A stretch of DNA of 64,000 nt from Brugia malayi (Eukaryota > Nematoda > Chromadorea > Rhabditida > Onchocercidae): positions 3,882,528-3,946,527 of the forward strand of contig NW_025062475.1 in assembly GCF_000002995.4 (NCBI RefSeq). Reading direction: 5' to 3'. The notes under the pieces were generated by a model. The model saw only the letters and a program-made list of their open reading frames with translations. It was not told the origin of the DNA and did no database searches. Made by a program: the position numbers and the translations under genes. Shown one piece after another: positions 36,844 to 51,700 of this stretch (the first letter of the stretch is position 1; each line of letters starts with the position of its first letter).

Positions 36844-39747
36844 ACTGCTAATGAGAAATTGACATACACAAACAACCAATATTTTCACAATAAATCCATC
36901 AAATGTAGTCATAAAACTTTTTACCTAATATAATTCCATTAATTTGCATAATTTTACAACCAAATGTATGCCTGTAATAAGTATGTACCTTTCGTATAAT
37001 TATTTTTCTTTTTTCACATTTAAATTTAATTGGATGGGAACAATTCATAATCTGCAAAAAAAAAGAGAGAAACTGTTCCTAAATTGAAAATAATTTCATA
37101 TCACTTATACAAACTTTGATGAAAAGAAAAAAACAATCGTAATTTTTGAATTTAAATTGCAAAAATTTCAAAATTTTCATTTTTTATTTTTATATTGAAT
37201 GAAGACTTTTTGCATTATCATATTTGAAATTTTTATCTTTCAAAGAGAAATTCTTTCGTTACAGATTTATAAAAAAAGAAAAAAATTTTTCCAACAATTA
37301 GTATTTGAAGAAGATAAAATATATATGATGAAGGATCGATTGACTTAAGCAAACAGCTGGCAGAATAACAATTTCAGCAATACAAAAAGTACAAAATGGT
37401 ATAGATGAAGAATAAATCAGTAGTTTACTTCTTTCTCACCATTTCAAACGTTGTTTCAATTTCTTATCATATGAAAATACTAAGTAAATAAATGTTAGCC
37501 TATTGTTTTGTTAATTTAAAACTTCAAATTATCTTAGATAATGATAGTATTTGTGTTTTGTATTAATACATGCGGAAATTTTAGCAATGAAATATAAGAC
37601 AAAAAATAAAAAAAATAAAATAAAATCGATACTTGCCAATATTTGCTAATAAGATTGAGATTTGCCTTTTGTAAACATCAAATATTTGATGAATAATTCT
37701 AGTGAAGTGAAAAATATTTAAATCATTTGTAAGTAGTAATTAATTTTACTAGTGTTATAACAATTTATTTTCATTTCATTCAATCATAGTAATTTAAATT
37801 CAGCTTAAGCAATTAACCATTCAATCATATTAAAATATAATAAAATATTTGACATTTATAGAAGAAATCTTTTACTGGGAATGAGAAAGTAGCAAGAAAA
37901 TTGATTGTATATTGAAAAAAATGTTTTAATCCAATAATCCTTTCTTAACTTCTCCTACTGAATGATCAATCTAATAAAAAAATCTTTTTTTCTATTGCAA
38001 ATCATTTAAAAGAGAAAGAATGTCTTCGATCACATTATTAACTTTAGCTGATGAGTAATCACTTTAATTTTAACTGATGAATAATCACTTTAACTTTAAT
38101 TGATGAGTAATCAGCTTGCTTCTATCATCTTCATGATAGTTTTCCCAATAAAATGAATTGTTTGCAATATTTTTATGCAATCTTTAGCTCTTATTCTAAT
38201 TATATTTTGATTAATGGTACTAAAATTAGTTAAGTAGAAGGATGAAGGTATTACTGCAGAGAGAGAGAGAGAGTGTGTCGGAGAGAGAGATTAAAGTATC
38301 GTTGATTTATTAACATATCGCTATGCATCTTTATTATTTATATAAATCATTGATCAATTATGATATGAAATAATGAGCACTTAAATATGTGACAATAATT
38401 TAATGACTTAAAATAAGTTGGAATATAATTCCTTCTTTTCCATTATTTTCCTTTTTGTCTTTATAAGTTTTTTTTTTTTTCATTCAATTAATTCACTCGA
38501 ATTTTTTTCTTCAATATTAGGTTGATTTCCATTTTTTTTTCTTTTAAGATTTCATTCATGTAATAATTTTGTTGTAATAATTCAAAAGGATACAAAATAT
38601 TTAGGAAAGGATAATAAATAGTGAGAAGAAGAGAAGTCGAATTAGACAGAAATAATTGATAGTAATCTAAATAATCCCTCTAAAGCTAATTGGAATGAGA
38701 GTGAAATGAGTTAAATGTTGCTACATTTATATTTATATACATATATATCATATTTTTTTTATTTATATATATTATATATTTTTTTTATATATTTATATTT
38801 ATATACATACATATCATATTTTATTTTTTTTTTGTTTATATATATTATATATATATTTTTTATACATTTATACTTATATACATATATATTATATTTTTGT
38901 CCTATTTATCTATGCATATATTATATTACATATTTTTTTTATTTTTTTGTACATTTATATTTATTTTTATATACATACATTTATATTTAGATACCTTTAC
39001 ACACATTTATATCATAACTATGCTTCCTACAACCATTTCTTTTGTTCAATGTTATTTCATTTATTATTAAGTGCTTTTCAATTATATGGCTTATAACTTG
39101 GACTAAAAGGCAGTCTTAAGTAATACTTGTAATTCCGCCGCAAATTCCGAATAAACCACCCAATGACCGAATAGATTAGTAAGAAGAAGCAGAGAGGAAC
39201 ACGACAGGTGTTTAGTGGTTGGCCGATTAGTCTCCGTGACACTCGTCTTGCTTGGTGACAAGTGTTCGGGATTGTCCTAGACTGGGGTATTAGATAATAG
39301 GTTTATTAATTCTTACATGATTAAATAACAATTGAGATTATTTGTTTCATTGACACAAAGTGGAATAGTATTGTTCGATCTTTAGATAAGTACCATTTCA
39401 ATATGTATCAAACTTCTGATCAAGTTGCTATCAATAATTGTTTTGATTGAATGAAACGATTTAAGGAGTGACTGATTTATACGATGATTTTTAATGAAGG
39501 TAAATATTTATAGTCAAATTGAGAGATTTTTGTTGACATGTTATTTTATGGCTTTTTTTTTTCTGCTCCTCTTGACTCTATAATAAGGGGAATAAGACTT
39601 GGAATTTTAATCTTTTCAAACTTATCGATTGATTTACGTGATTTAACTTTGTGGAAAATATACTCGTTTATTTGTTGAGCATTTCAGGTGAATACAGGTA
39701 AGTGAAAACAACTGGAATATCATTTGAAGATTAGCTGTCTGACAAGT
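36844..39747. other. Divergent intergenic region upstream of PCM1
   Basis: About 2.9 kb between two divergently oriented genes. It contains a GA tract (38262-38290), a TATATTTA-type repeat (38715-38995) and a conspicuously GC-richer stretch at about 39110-39295 (for example GGTTGGCCGATTAGTCTCCG). That stretch is the best candidate for promoter or first-exon sequence of the PCM1 gene. A good 3' splice site (TTTCAG ending at 39687) lies 60 nt before the PCM1 ATG. Confidence 0.5.
38715..38995. repeat. AT-rich (TATATTTA-type) tandem repeat
   Basis: About four imperfect copies of a module made of TTTATATTTATATACATA, then ATATCATATTTT, then TATATATATTATATATTTTT, spaced roughly 60-70 bp apart. The 91-codon open frame over it is Tyr/Ile/Phe-only and is a repeat artefact. 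Confidence 0.85.
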
Positions 39748-42700
39748 ATGGGAAATAGAGATCTGACAATCGCAGAATCACCAGCTGAACAGGAATTACC
39801 TGTAGATGTAACAGTCGAAAGTATCCCACCACAATCTCTGTCCACGTCATCTTCATCCATTCCATCTGCTAACGTAAAATATGATGAACTGGAACCAAGC
39901 ATGTTGGATAATTTAGTAAGGTTCACTTCGATTTGAGGGAATTTGAAAAGCTAAATTTAAAGCGATATCAAATCTAAAATTAGTTGGCAAATACATATTT
40001 TTTTTATAAAATTTATTTTGTTAACTCTTTACATGAAATTTGTCAGCTTGTTATCTACGTTTAAACTTAATTTATTGTTCTGTTTGATTTTTGTTTGATA
40101 TAACACTTCAATGTTATGCAAATATTTTTTACATTGTTTTAATAAAGTTATAAAATAAAGAGTGAAGAATTAAATAAAAGTGAACATTTGCAGCCATCAC
40201 ATCAGAAGCATATAATGGGTAGATTGGACAGCATCCGTAAAAACAAGCAGCGTATTCTATCTACGTTACGTGAACTTAAAGAGAATACAAAAGAAGGAGA
40301 GGTGAACTTGAATTAATATTTAAAAATTTATTGATTAGTAGAGATTATTAGTTGCTTATGATGAATTTAGCATGCTATTTCCAATTTTTCAACCGATGAA
40401 CATTTCCTTTTTTCCAGTTTGTAATCACATTAAATTATTTAGCATAATCTAACATGAAAGAAGCAGAAATTTGTAAATTTGTATACATACCAACTTATTT
40501 TCTAAAATTACAGTTTCCAAATAAAGAAATGATGAGTAAAATGATTGCAAGCTATGATGCACTCAGTGCACAAGAAGAACAATACGTCCAATTAATGCAG
40601 AAAATTGTTGTAAGTTTGGTTGTGAGTAATGGTGTGTGAAAATTTTGCTGTTGATGTCACGACATATTCAACCAAATATTTTTTTTTTCTCCAACTAAAT
40701 ACATATACTTTCCTTTTCAGTTAAAATATATCGTTGATTAAAGATTTTTTTGGATATCAAAATTAAATAAAGATTTGATACTTTGTATAACCATTTTCAA
40801 TGCAATATTTCTTTCATGCAAAATACTTTGTAGAGTTTACATAAAAATGCAGCTGACGATATACAACATGAAAATGAAAGAAACAGCGAAAAATTGATAC
40901 GGAATGATAGTAACACTAACGAACTGAGGGAGAATACTGGTGAATCAAACCATAAATTATCTGATGAAGCAATCAATAATGATCTAGAAGAAGTTAGTAT
41001 TTTCTTGAGTTTGTAACATTGAATTATTCGCAGACAAATTACTTATACTGGAAACCATGAAATTGAAGCTAGATGCGCATAATTTATCACAGAATTCGTG
41101 ATATTATCTTTTTTTTTTTTAGATGAATAGTGAATTATCAAAACTAGGAGTTGTAACAGGAAAAGCAGTTGCCGTCTCGATCATGAATGATAAACTACTA
41201 GAAACATTACAATTGCATCGTGAAAAGGTATTCTTTTGTCCATACTTTAAAATTCTTTTGGAGAAATAGACTTATGAATTTTTATCAAAATCATTGGATT
41301 CATTAATTTTTTTTTTTTTAAATCAGAGCTTATCTTCTGGTCGCAGGGTAGCTTTTTTCTATGCCTAGCAAACCTTAACGGTTGAACCTTAACGGAAATT
41401 TTAATTGTTTCATAAAAATAATTTTGAATGGTAGAAAACTACTGTTCTTTTTTAGAAATTATTTAGAGTTAGATAGAATGTTAATAAATTCGATATGTTG
41501 CAGAAGGCTACGCTAGAAGAACTACATCGAAGAAAACGAGAAACTCAAAAAGGTATAGCAGATGAGACATTGCAACAAGTTGAAACAGCTCGCTTGAAAG
41601 GTAGAGCTGTATATTCAATTTTAGTTTACATTCTGGAACTCGTCCAGAAATTTTGAAATTAATTTTTTCTCTTCTGTGCAAAATAAAGTTTTAAAATAGT
41701 GAGTGATTCTTACTCCAACACTTTCTTGAGATCGTCACAGAAGAGGATTATACAAAGCATAAGTGACTTATCCACTCAATTTTTCAGAATGTTGATTCTA
41801 GCAAGTAATTCCTTATAACGCTTTTTTATTTAAACTTAACTAAGAAATTTTTGTCTATTTCTTTTCTGCATACTGACGGTTCCTTTGTTTTACTTCGAAA
41901 CGTTTAATCGCTTTTTTTATATCACTGTTTTTTTTTTTGAAAAAAAAAACTATTTGAATTGCAAAGTATTGGGAATTGTATTCCATCCTTCCATATTTTT
42001 TGAGAGTTTCCACTATATTTTCCTTTCTTGTCAAATTCTTAAAAACAGTTTTTTTTATTAAGATTTTGGCCTTGCGACACAGATAAAAAATATGCATGTG
42101 GGAGTGAAGTTTTTTGTTTACTTTCTAATCTGCTCTAACATCATCTTTTTTTTCTTTCCTACTGCATTTCATAGGGTAGAAATACAGAAAAAGTGAAGAA
42201 TGAAAAGGGTAGAGGAATACAGTTCATTTTTCAGCCTGCATTATATAATTCTATATATTAAAATATATGAATATTTACGTATAAATGCAAGTACATGCAT
42301 GTATGTTGATGTATATGTATGTGTATGTGTGTGTATGTATGTATGTGTCGGATATCTGTAAAGCATATGCATTCTGCTTTTAATTTGTGTTGTTTTCTTG
42401 TCTTTGAAATTTAAATTAGCTGTCATTTCATAGAGTCTATTTCGTTATCATCATTTTCGTCATTTTCTAGTTGTGACATCTTTCAAATTTATAGGTGAAT
42501 GAATCTTTCTATTAGAAATATTATGATGGTTCTTTAAATTAGCGTTACATCCTATAATGAAGAGTTTTTTTTTTTGAAAATGTTTACAAATTTTAATGAA
42601 AATATTCATGTGATAGTTGCGCTTGCATTTATTTATAATTTGTTGAGGTGCACAATTTGAAGATAATTGATGATGGCAGGAATGCAGCAATGATAGGCAA

Positions 42701-45700
42701 CATTTTCACGTTTGTCTGAAGAAAGAACTAGCCTAGATTTCATCTTCCTATCTACTACTATCCGTTTATAAATCGACTCATTTGCATGCCTCTATAGACT
42801 TATTCTACTCCCTCTCTTATCCATTTCCTTTGGCAAATTTCCTTCTGTATCCATGCATCCTTACTCCTTGGAGACACTAATTGAACATTTTTATTTGCTA
42901 GCTTGAGCATATCGATTTTGTCAACTGTAATATGTACATTTACTTGCCAACCATTTTCATCTACGAAAAAAGCAAAAAATAATGTTTTAGTGGGCATAAA
43001 ATATCTGTTACGAACTAACTAATTTCATCTATGCCCAACTTTCCTTCTTATTTATTATTATTATTCTTTTGAACTCATTATAGAGCATACTGGAATAATC
43101 TTATTAATATTCCTAGTTTTGATTTTTGAACCTAACCAGTGTTGTTTTTTTGGAATTTTTTTGATGACATGTATTTTGCAGATTGATATCATGAAATTTC
43201 TTCTCTTCTATCACTAGTGATGAATTAAATAAGATGTTATAATTGAGAAGATAATATTAGGCCTCATAGATGTTAAAAAGCGACAGCTCTAGGTTGAGGC
43301 TTGAATTAGAGTTTTATGCAGTTGACACTATTTCTTTCAAGATCCCTCAAACAATTTCTTTATTCCAGTTTACGATTAATGTTGATTGTTAAAATTTATT
43401 GGCATAGATTTTTAGGAAATAATTAGCTACTGGATGTGTAAAGCGGTATTCTAGAATGTATCACTTGTAGTGTAATATATATATATATATATATTTTGCG
43501 GCTTTCTTTCGTAATTAAAAATTTTGCGAAGTTGTGGTAATTACTCTTCGGTGACATATTTTGTTGTCTGAGCTTATGCAATGACAAATTAAAAAGAAAA
43601 AGAGGATATGACGGAGAAAAAAAGTATTCCAGTTAAAAACATTTGCTGTTGATTGGTTGACTGACTGAGCAACTAAATGATCAACTAGCTTCATGAATGA
43701 TTGACTAACTAGATGACAAGCTAGATAATGATGATCCATCAACGGAAAATGCCATTTGTTACAATATTACAGTTAATGGAAGTTAACTTAGCAACTGATG
43801 ATGTCGATTTGAATCCTTATGCTTGGAACTTTCAGTTAAATCAGTTAAAACTTTTATTTAGACTATTTCAACAGCCGACATCCAATTATGTAGTATTAAA
43901 TATGCAGATTGTGTTCAGTCATCTTACAATCTTCAAAATTATTGCTTCATGGTTTAAAGTGGTTTTGATTTGTTAGTTGGAACAGTTGTTCTTATTTCTT
44001 AGCAATGTAATTCACTCTTTCATCGGAAATATTTGCCATCCATTTTCTTACCCTACCGTCATCCTGACGCAAAATAACTACCTGTCATAGATAATAATTT
44101 TTTCCTGACATTTTTTTCTCTATCGTTATCATTTAGATGCATATATTGTAAATTCTTGTTTTTTTTTTTTTTTTAAGTTGCATCGGAACTAGAACAAGTG
44201 GAAAGAAAACGTAAAACGTTGGAGCGATTGCGACGTGAAGCACAACGCCGTGGCATCAAATTGGGGCCTGGTTCAGCATCAGAGCCGGATATTGTTGTTG
44301 AACCACAACCGGAACCAAAATCAGTTACTGAGGCAAAGTTAAGGGCTAAATTACAAGCAAAGAAAAAGGTGACTATTTCTAGATCATTCTTATAAATCAC
44401 ATTTTTGAAATTTCTGAAACTTCATATAATTATATAATTTTATAAATGAAAAACTCTGAATTTGCAGCACGTAACATAACACATTCCTTGTGATTTTTTC
44501 ATTCAAGTAATTCTGCTTAAATGAGTATTTGTTCAATACTCAGCAAAATAAGACAGTTGCAGTATCACAGTTGAATAAAATAATTGCATTATCATCTGTT
44601 AAGTAGAATAGAATGGTTGGAGAATTTTAAAGATTGGATTTATACATCATGACTTATGTAGCTATTAATAATTAATTTAGAAAACATTTCAAGAATTGTT
44701 TTTTAGCAAAGTACTGAATTGGAAGATGATAATGGACCGCCAGTACCGGATGATTTGGCACCGGCTGAGCGAATTCCACCGGTTTTGGAAAATGAACAAA
44801 CTGAAATTGAACAGCAGCAAGAAATAAAAAGAAAAACCTGTGAAGTAGTAACTGGTAGTGGTGGAGTTGCAGGAAAAAAAAAGAGAAAAGGCAAGAAAGG
44901 ACGTGAACAACAGCAAGAACAACTGGTGAAGAAGCAGTCTGATACAATCAATTCATCTATACGGTTTGCTTTATTCATCCTTTGTTTGGTATTAATTTTT
45001 ATGAAAAATATCAATATCTTTTATTTATTTATTTTTTTGATTACGAGAATAGTCAAGCAACGAAAAATTGCAATATTAATTTTATGTTTTGAAAAGCGGA
45101 AGAATTATTTGAAAATTTATAAAAATTTTTGGCCATAAAGATTTTGAAATTTAGCACTGCTACATCGTTTGATAGCAAACTTTAGATCTAATTGGATTTT
45201 CTTGGTAAATGTTTTAACGCTTTTTTCTTTCATACATAGTATATACTTAAAACTCACTTTTAATAAGATTTATGTAAACAGAAATTTCTTAAAGATAAAG
45301 ACAATATTATTGACTTCTGTCTGTCTTGATGATGTTATTATCTATATGTCAAAAATATAGTTAGTTAAAATTTTTAAAAAAGTTTTTTTTTTTTTGATAG
45401 TGTAATAATACAATTTTTATTATTTACAGCGAAAAGCTAGCTACGATTGCAGCACGTAAAGAACGTATGCGAGAAATACGAGCAAAATTAGTACAGCCTG
45501 TTGTAGGGTCTTCTGATATGGATGAAACATTTCGTAATGCTTTGCAGCAATTAAAGTATAACTTCTTTTTCTTCATATATTAGTGCTAAAATTTAATATG
45601 CTGCCAGTTCTTCCATATTTCTTAAAAATTTTTTAAGCAAAAAATTAGATGTAATTTCAGCATATGTTTGTTAGTAAAAAGTTATTTTAATTTTATAAAA

Positions 45701-48700
45701 ATGAATGTATGGAAATTTTTAAGTCTTTATCGATGAAAAGATGAACTGCAAATAAATTGTAAATGGTTCGGTCAATAATAATTGTGGTGAATTAAGATGA
45801 AAAGAACATGAAGATACTGAATTTTGTATGTAATATAATGTTTAAAAACACTAGGAATGTACTGACAGTGATATGAAAGCACAGAATCTTTAAAATTTTT
45901 TTTTTTAAATTCAAAAAACTTTAAAAACTTTATATGAGTTTATTGTTCCTGAAATGAAATTAAGGTATTTCCAACAATAAAATTATATATATATATATAT
46001 ATTTATTTTTTATGATTCCAACGTTTATGTTTTTCAGAAGTATAACTGAAATGCGAAAACAGTTGGAGTTATTACATGAAAAAGGAGCTAAATTGCCGGA
46101 AGAAACGGCTGAATTATTAGAACGTCAACTGCAGGCCGAAGATGTTATTAGTCAAAATGAAGCAGAAATGCCTGATGTAGTGAGCATGAGACAGAATTCT
46201 GAAACGCCATTCAAGGAAAGTGTTGAGGTGCTTTTCGAAGATAATTTTAATACTTTACTTAGCATCTTACTCATATATGATCTTTCGTCAATGTCTTAAA
46301 ATCTTTCGACAGTGTCCTTTTGTCCTTTCTGTTATCCATTGTGCCAGAGATGCTCTAAACATTATATTTTATATCTTATACTTAATATTTCTAGAGTATA
46401 ATATAACGACTTAAATGAATAAATAAAATTCTAGCGAAACTTATAAGACAAACGAAAGTTATAGATTAATTTGCTTAATGTTTGAAGCAAAGTCTTTAAA
46501 TTAGATTAAGCTTCATTCGTCCTTTTCTTTGGATCTTGTAAACTTGAAAATCTCAATGTGGTTTACTGTAATTCCAATTAAAAAGTGACATCTTAATCAA
46601 GATAATTTTAAATTAATCAAGGAAATTGTACTTGATTCTTTACCATTCTTGAGCCTATTTTTTTTTAGAAACTTATCAGTAAATTAGGTTTTTTGTTAGC
46701 TTTGGTAGATTCTGGTGCATTTCTCTACAGGAATTTGTGTGTGTCCATATTCCGCTCATATTTTTGGTTACTTGGAGTATACAACGCACAAAACTTTTTT
46801 TTTTGTTTCTTTAGTATTTTTCCATGTTTTTGACCTAATCTTATGTATATATTTATTTATTTATTTATTTATATATTACGATAGTTTGAAATTTAAAAAA
46901 CAAATGGTGCAAATACACCGTTGAATGCCTATTTATCATGAAAGAAGAAAATTTCCCTTTTTCTTTTATTTTCGTTACATTTTCATTATGATCTGAACAG
47001 CTGTTGTTGCTTTATGATTGATCGTTTTAAGCCGACTTAAGGAGGAAGCAGTGGTCGTATAGCCGCAACTGTTCCTCTCCCAAACAACAGTAGCATTTTT
47101 CAGTTCTTACCGATCTAATATATTGTCTTTCTGAATGACAATTCATATTTTTCTGTTTGAAAGAAATTGCTACAAGTCCGAGTAGTTTAAAGAAGTTATT
47201 TAATGCTATTTATCTTTCAATCATAAAATTATAAAAACTTATCGTTGTTCATTCCTGAAAAAAAAATTTTTAAAGCTTTATGAAGCAGATTGGAGAGAAA
47301 TAAGCCTGTTACTCATCATCATTTGTTTTTTAGATTCTTACTTTATGCATTTCGTTAAATGTTCAATTGCATCATGTTGACACAAAGTTTATGACAGCTT
47401 CCTTGTCTTTGAATGAAATCAAGAGTTTGTCATAAAATTTTAAAATGAATAAATTCTTATTTGCAGGCCATGGAGGTAGTTCGTAACAATTTTCTGGAAG
47501 TGATGGGACAAAAATCAGAATCAGTTACTGGTGTAGGTACTGGTGCCGACTTAATAAGCGATGACCTTTCGGATGATTATCATCTTACAACAGAAGATAG
47601 TCAACGACTGAGAAATATTGAACAGGCGCTACAAGAACAACGCCAATTGCTCGAAACAATTGCTTCTCAAAGTCATCAGGTACTGCAATTAGTTTCTCTT
47701 ATTAACTTTCTTCTTCTTCTTCTTCATCTAAATAGTTCAGAAAGTCAGAGAGATATGTCTAGCAGACATTGAACTCTGCCCGTAAACAACTATAAATTTC
47801 CTGATTATGAGTCTATAAAGATTCAGGAATTTTAAAGTATCAATTATATTTGTTGCAGAAATATAAGAATAGGAAATTTCTTTGATTATTTTCCAAAGCA
47901 TTAAAAATTGCCGAGATGTGTGAATGTGTGTTTATAACTGTATATGTGGTTAAGAAACTAAGATAATATGGTCTTTCGAGTAAATTTTTGAAACGTTTAG
48001 TTGAGAATGAATCTTGAAATCTTGAATTGAATTTGAATTTGTCAATCTTCTTTTTTTGTGTGTGTTTGTTTATTAAACTAAGTAACTGAGTTCTCATTCA
48101 CTTTGAAAATCCCACATGATAATATCAAAATTTTGTTTTTATTTCTTTTCATAGAGTTTTTTTTTTTTTTTTTTTTTTACTAATTTAACTTTTTTTATTT
48201 ATTCGTAATCCAGATTAGCAAGATTTTCATCCGTTTTCTCTAGCTCTATTCCAGCTTTGAATGCTTTGTTTTTAATGATATCTTGGAAAGCATTCATTCG
48301 TTTCTTCAACTTTCCTTAATCAGTGATCCGTTAATTTCCTGTAATGTTAGGTATTGAATGTTATGCATTCATACTTCACTTTATTTCATCTAGTAATTGA
48401 ATTTTTTCAATATGAAATATTGTGCTTTAAACTGAAATAAGTAAATAAATAAGTAAGTAGGAATGGTAAATATATATTTTTTAGATATGGGATGAATAGT
48501 TTTTATAATGGATTCTTTGTAGGATTTATGCTTAAAAACCTTTGGTAGCTCTATTTTTGTTTTTGATAATTCCGATTCATCTACAAGGTTCTTTTATATG
48601 AATAAAGAACAAAACAGAAGAATGGATTTCTATAACAGATGAACAAAACAAAATGTTTGAAAATGATTTTTTTTTTAAAAAAAAGGAGATTATAAAAGCA

Positions 48701-51700
48701 TCCAAATTTTCTGGATTTTCCTAGGAGTTTGTAATGGAGATGTTAGTTATCTGAAAGTCTGCGACAATTGGTTTATCGTTCCTATATTTTTTATTTCACT
48801 TTGAATGTCGTTAACCCATTATTGGTCTGCATCAAATACACCAAATAGGGAAAGAGAGAGAGAATGCTATAGAGAGAATTAGCATAGCATCTCTTTAAAA
48901 AAGACATCTTTTTGTATTTGTCAAGAAATTTACTTACTTCTGCACAACTGATGTCTTTCATTTGGTGACTACTTTCTCTTTGTATCTCTTTCCTAGTCGA
49001 ATTTTTGAATTTTTTTCTTTTTTTTTATCGTCTCATTATTGATTGCTTGCTGGCCTGAGCCTGAGCTGGTTTGTTTATGAATATCTCAGAGATAAGAGGA
49101 GAGTATGAGAGAGAGAGGAAGGATAGATCGGTAGCTCTCATGCATTTTTAAAGTAAGTACGAATGGCAAATATATATTTTTTTGTCATATTTAAAAATCT
49201 TTTTTCTTGATTCGATAAAAGCTATGCGCAAAATTTTTTTTTCAGCTATCGATTTTCTTTTTTTTTTTTTTTTTGCTTGTTTTTTTGTTTAGTTGCGGAA
49301 GTGAAAAAATGAAAGAGTAACTAGTAAAAAAGATTAGGAAAATTAATTATCAGTTATTTTACACCTCTCTTTTTCAAGAAATTTTTTTGTAATTTCTGAT
49401 GTCCTAATTTATGGAACTTTTTAAAGACCTTTAAAATGGACTTTAATTTAATTTGATATAGAAATCTTAATCTAAGTTTCTGTCTATCCTATCAAAATCT
49501 GGATCTTGTACAGTGAAATCCTGCATCAAATTGGAAATCTTTGTATTATATAAATTACTTTAATTGTTCAGCTTAAGCTTATTTCAATTATTCGTAGACA
49601 TTTGCAGTTATTATGAATATGGCAAAATAATTGCTGATAATAAATGTTATCTACATTTCTCGAAACTTTTTAAATCACAATTCTTGAAATTCATCATTAT
49701 GTCGAGTGTCAAATATCAGAAATGAGAGAATAAGGACTGTTTCTTGCTAATAGCTATTTTCACTGTTTGCTTTATTTAGTATTACTTTAAAAAAATTAAA
49801 AAAGAAAATACACACTTTTATATGCTACAAGATTTCCAAACTAATTAAAATATACATAAATTTATTCGAATGAGAGGTAAAGATGAACAAAATGCTAATT
49901 TATCTAGATTAATAGGATTCTTTTATTGCATCGGATTTATTAGTGAGGAAAAAAGATTTATTCTTATTATTTAAGAATAATTTTGGGCGTATTCCTTACC
50001 TTATTTTTTTACGCAAAAATCAAAATGATAAATGCTATCATTAGTGCTAATGAGTGAGATAGTTCACGTGGACATTTTATTTAAAATGTTTATTTAAATA
50101 TATCGCTAGAAGATTAACTTTAAAAAAAAAAAAAGTGTTTTAATTAAGTTATCGAGCTGATCTTTATAATTCTTCACCACGTTACTCTTATTTTGATTTG
50201 TAAAAATGATGAACAAGATGATTTGGTTAAGAGCAAAAGAGATAATATTGCATTAATAGTTGCAACAAATTAAAATAGTTGAATGAATAAGCTGAAAGAA
50301 AATTAAATCGATAAAAATGAAGAGCTAATATTGCAAATACCTCAAAAATAATTGAGATGGAAAATTTTTGAAGTTCAATGATTCTCGATTAATTTTGCAA
50401 CTAAAACAATTCCTACCCGAAAATCTTCCCATTAATTTGTCTAAACATATCGTCATCAATTCTATATTAAAATGTAGTATAGATGATTGAATGCTAAAAT
50501 TATCCTTCTCATCAAATGATATCGTTAATATGTTTCGTTGATGTCTTCTGTATTTCACGCGGCTGTTCGTTCATTTGCCCGTCAATTTTAACCTTTGTTC
50601 ATCTTAGCTTTAACAAATGAATAGGATTGCACCGATGGGCTGCGCAACTGTATCACACACACACACACACTTACCACAGACAACCCAACTGTATATGCCA
50701 TCATCCATCCATCCATTCATCCGTTCATCCGTCCGTCCCTGTCTCTCATCTGTTGATGATGCATCATTTGTTGAGGTTTGTCAAGCTTAACTTTAAATAT
50801 CACAGCAGGACCTCATAGGAGCTGTCCTGTTAAATTTGTAATCTTTGGTTAAGCAGTTGGTCAAGAAGTCGATGACTATAACGATCATCAATGAATGATG
50901 AATATGGATAACTGTAATAGATGATGAGGGTGGAATTTGAATGATATTAACATTTTCTATACTATTATTTTGCTTAAATTTTAGTTTATAAATGGATGAT
51001 ACATTGGTTAAAATGAATTCAACTTTATTCATCGATCAATGTGAAGTTAATTTTCATATGTATGAAGAAAATAAATTGATGAATAGCAGAAGGAACTTAG
51101 AAGAAGATTGCTTTCAATCATTAAGTAGCAGTAGGAGTTTCTGCTACTACTTTCTATTGAGGCTACTAAAAAACTGCAGTCTTTTTTTCCTTCCTTCCCT
51201 TTTTTTTGTTTCTCTTTCATGGTTTTCAATAAAATTTTGTTTCACCTTCAAGCTTCTTTCAGTTACTACTATTTCTGTTATTGCTGTAACTACTTTATTA
51301 CTTGTTAATGAAAAAAAGAAAAATCCATTACAGTGGTCATTTCTTCCTCTGCTTTATAGATAATTACTATTAAATTGATCTGTGTAGTTTTTTTTTTCCT
51401 TTTTTTCTTTTTTTTATAAGCATCTATTAATACATTTAGTCACTTTATCCAAGCTTTACTTTCTAAATTTGTTTAATAATTTACAATTTCAACCACTATG
51501 CTAAAATACTTTTGGGTTACCTCTTCTATTGCTATGTTTATTCACCTTTCTTGAATGCTATGTATGAGGCATACATTCTATAGCATTTTTGGCTTCACTG
51601 TTAGTTATTCAAATATAAAATGTTATTTCGAAATTGTCGAAGTGTGAAGAGAGCAAACCAATATGGTCTAATGGTTTTATGGACTTCAGTCAACCGTAAT

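Noticed and set aside
38715..38990. 91-aa hydrophobic frame
   Set aside because: It is built from a TATATTTA-type repeat; only Tyr, Ile, Phe and Leu occur at length.
44672..45014. Several minus-strand frames opposite PCM1 exon 8
   Set aside because: They are antisense shadows of a real coding exon that is supported by phase and splice sites on the plus strand.
50992..51363. 123-aa frame inside PCM1 intron 11
   Set aside because: The second half is T-rich pseudo-membrane sequence, with no splice sites or family match; it reads as intron sequence.
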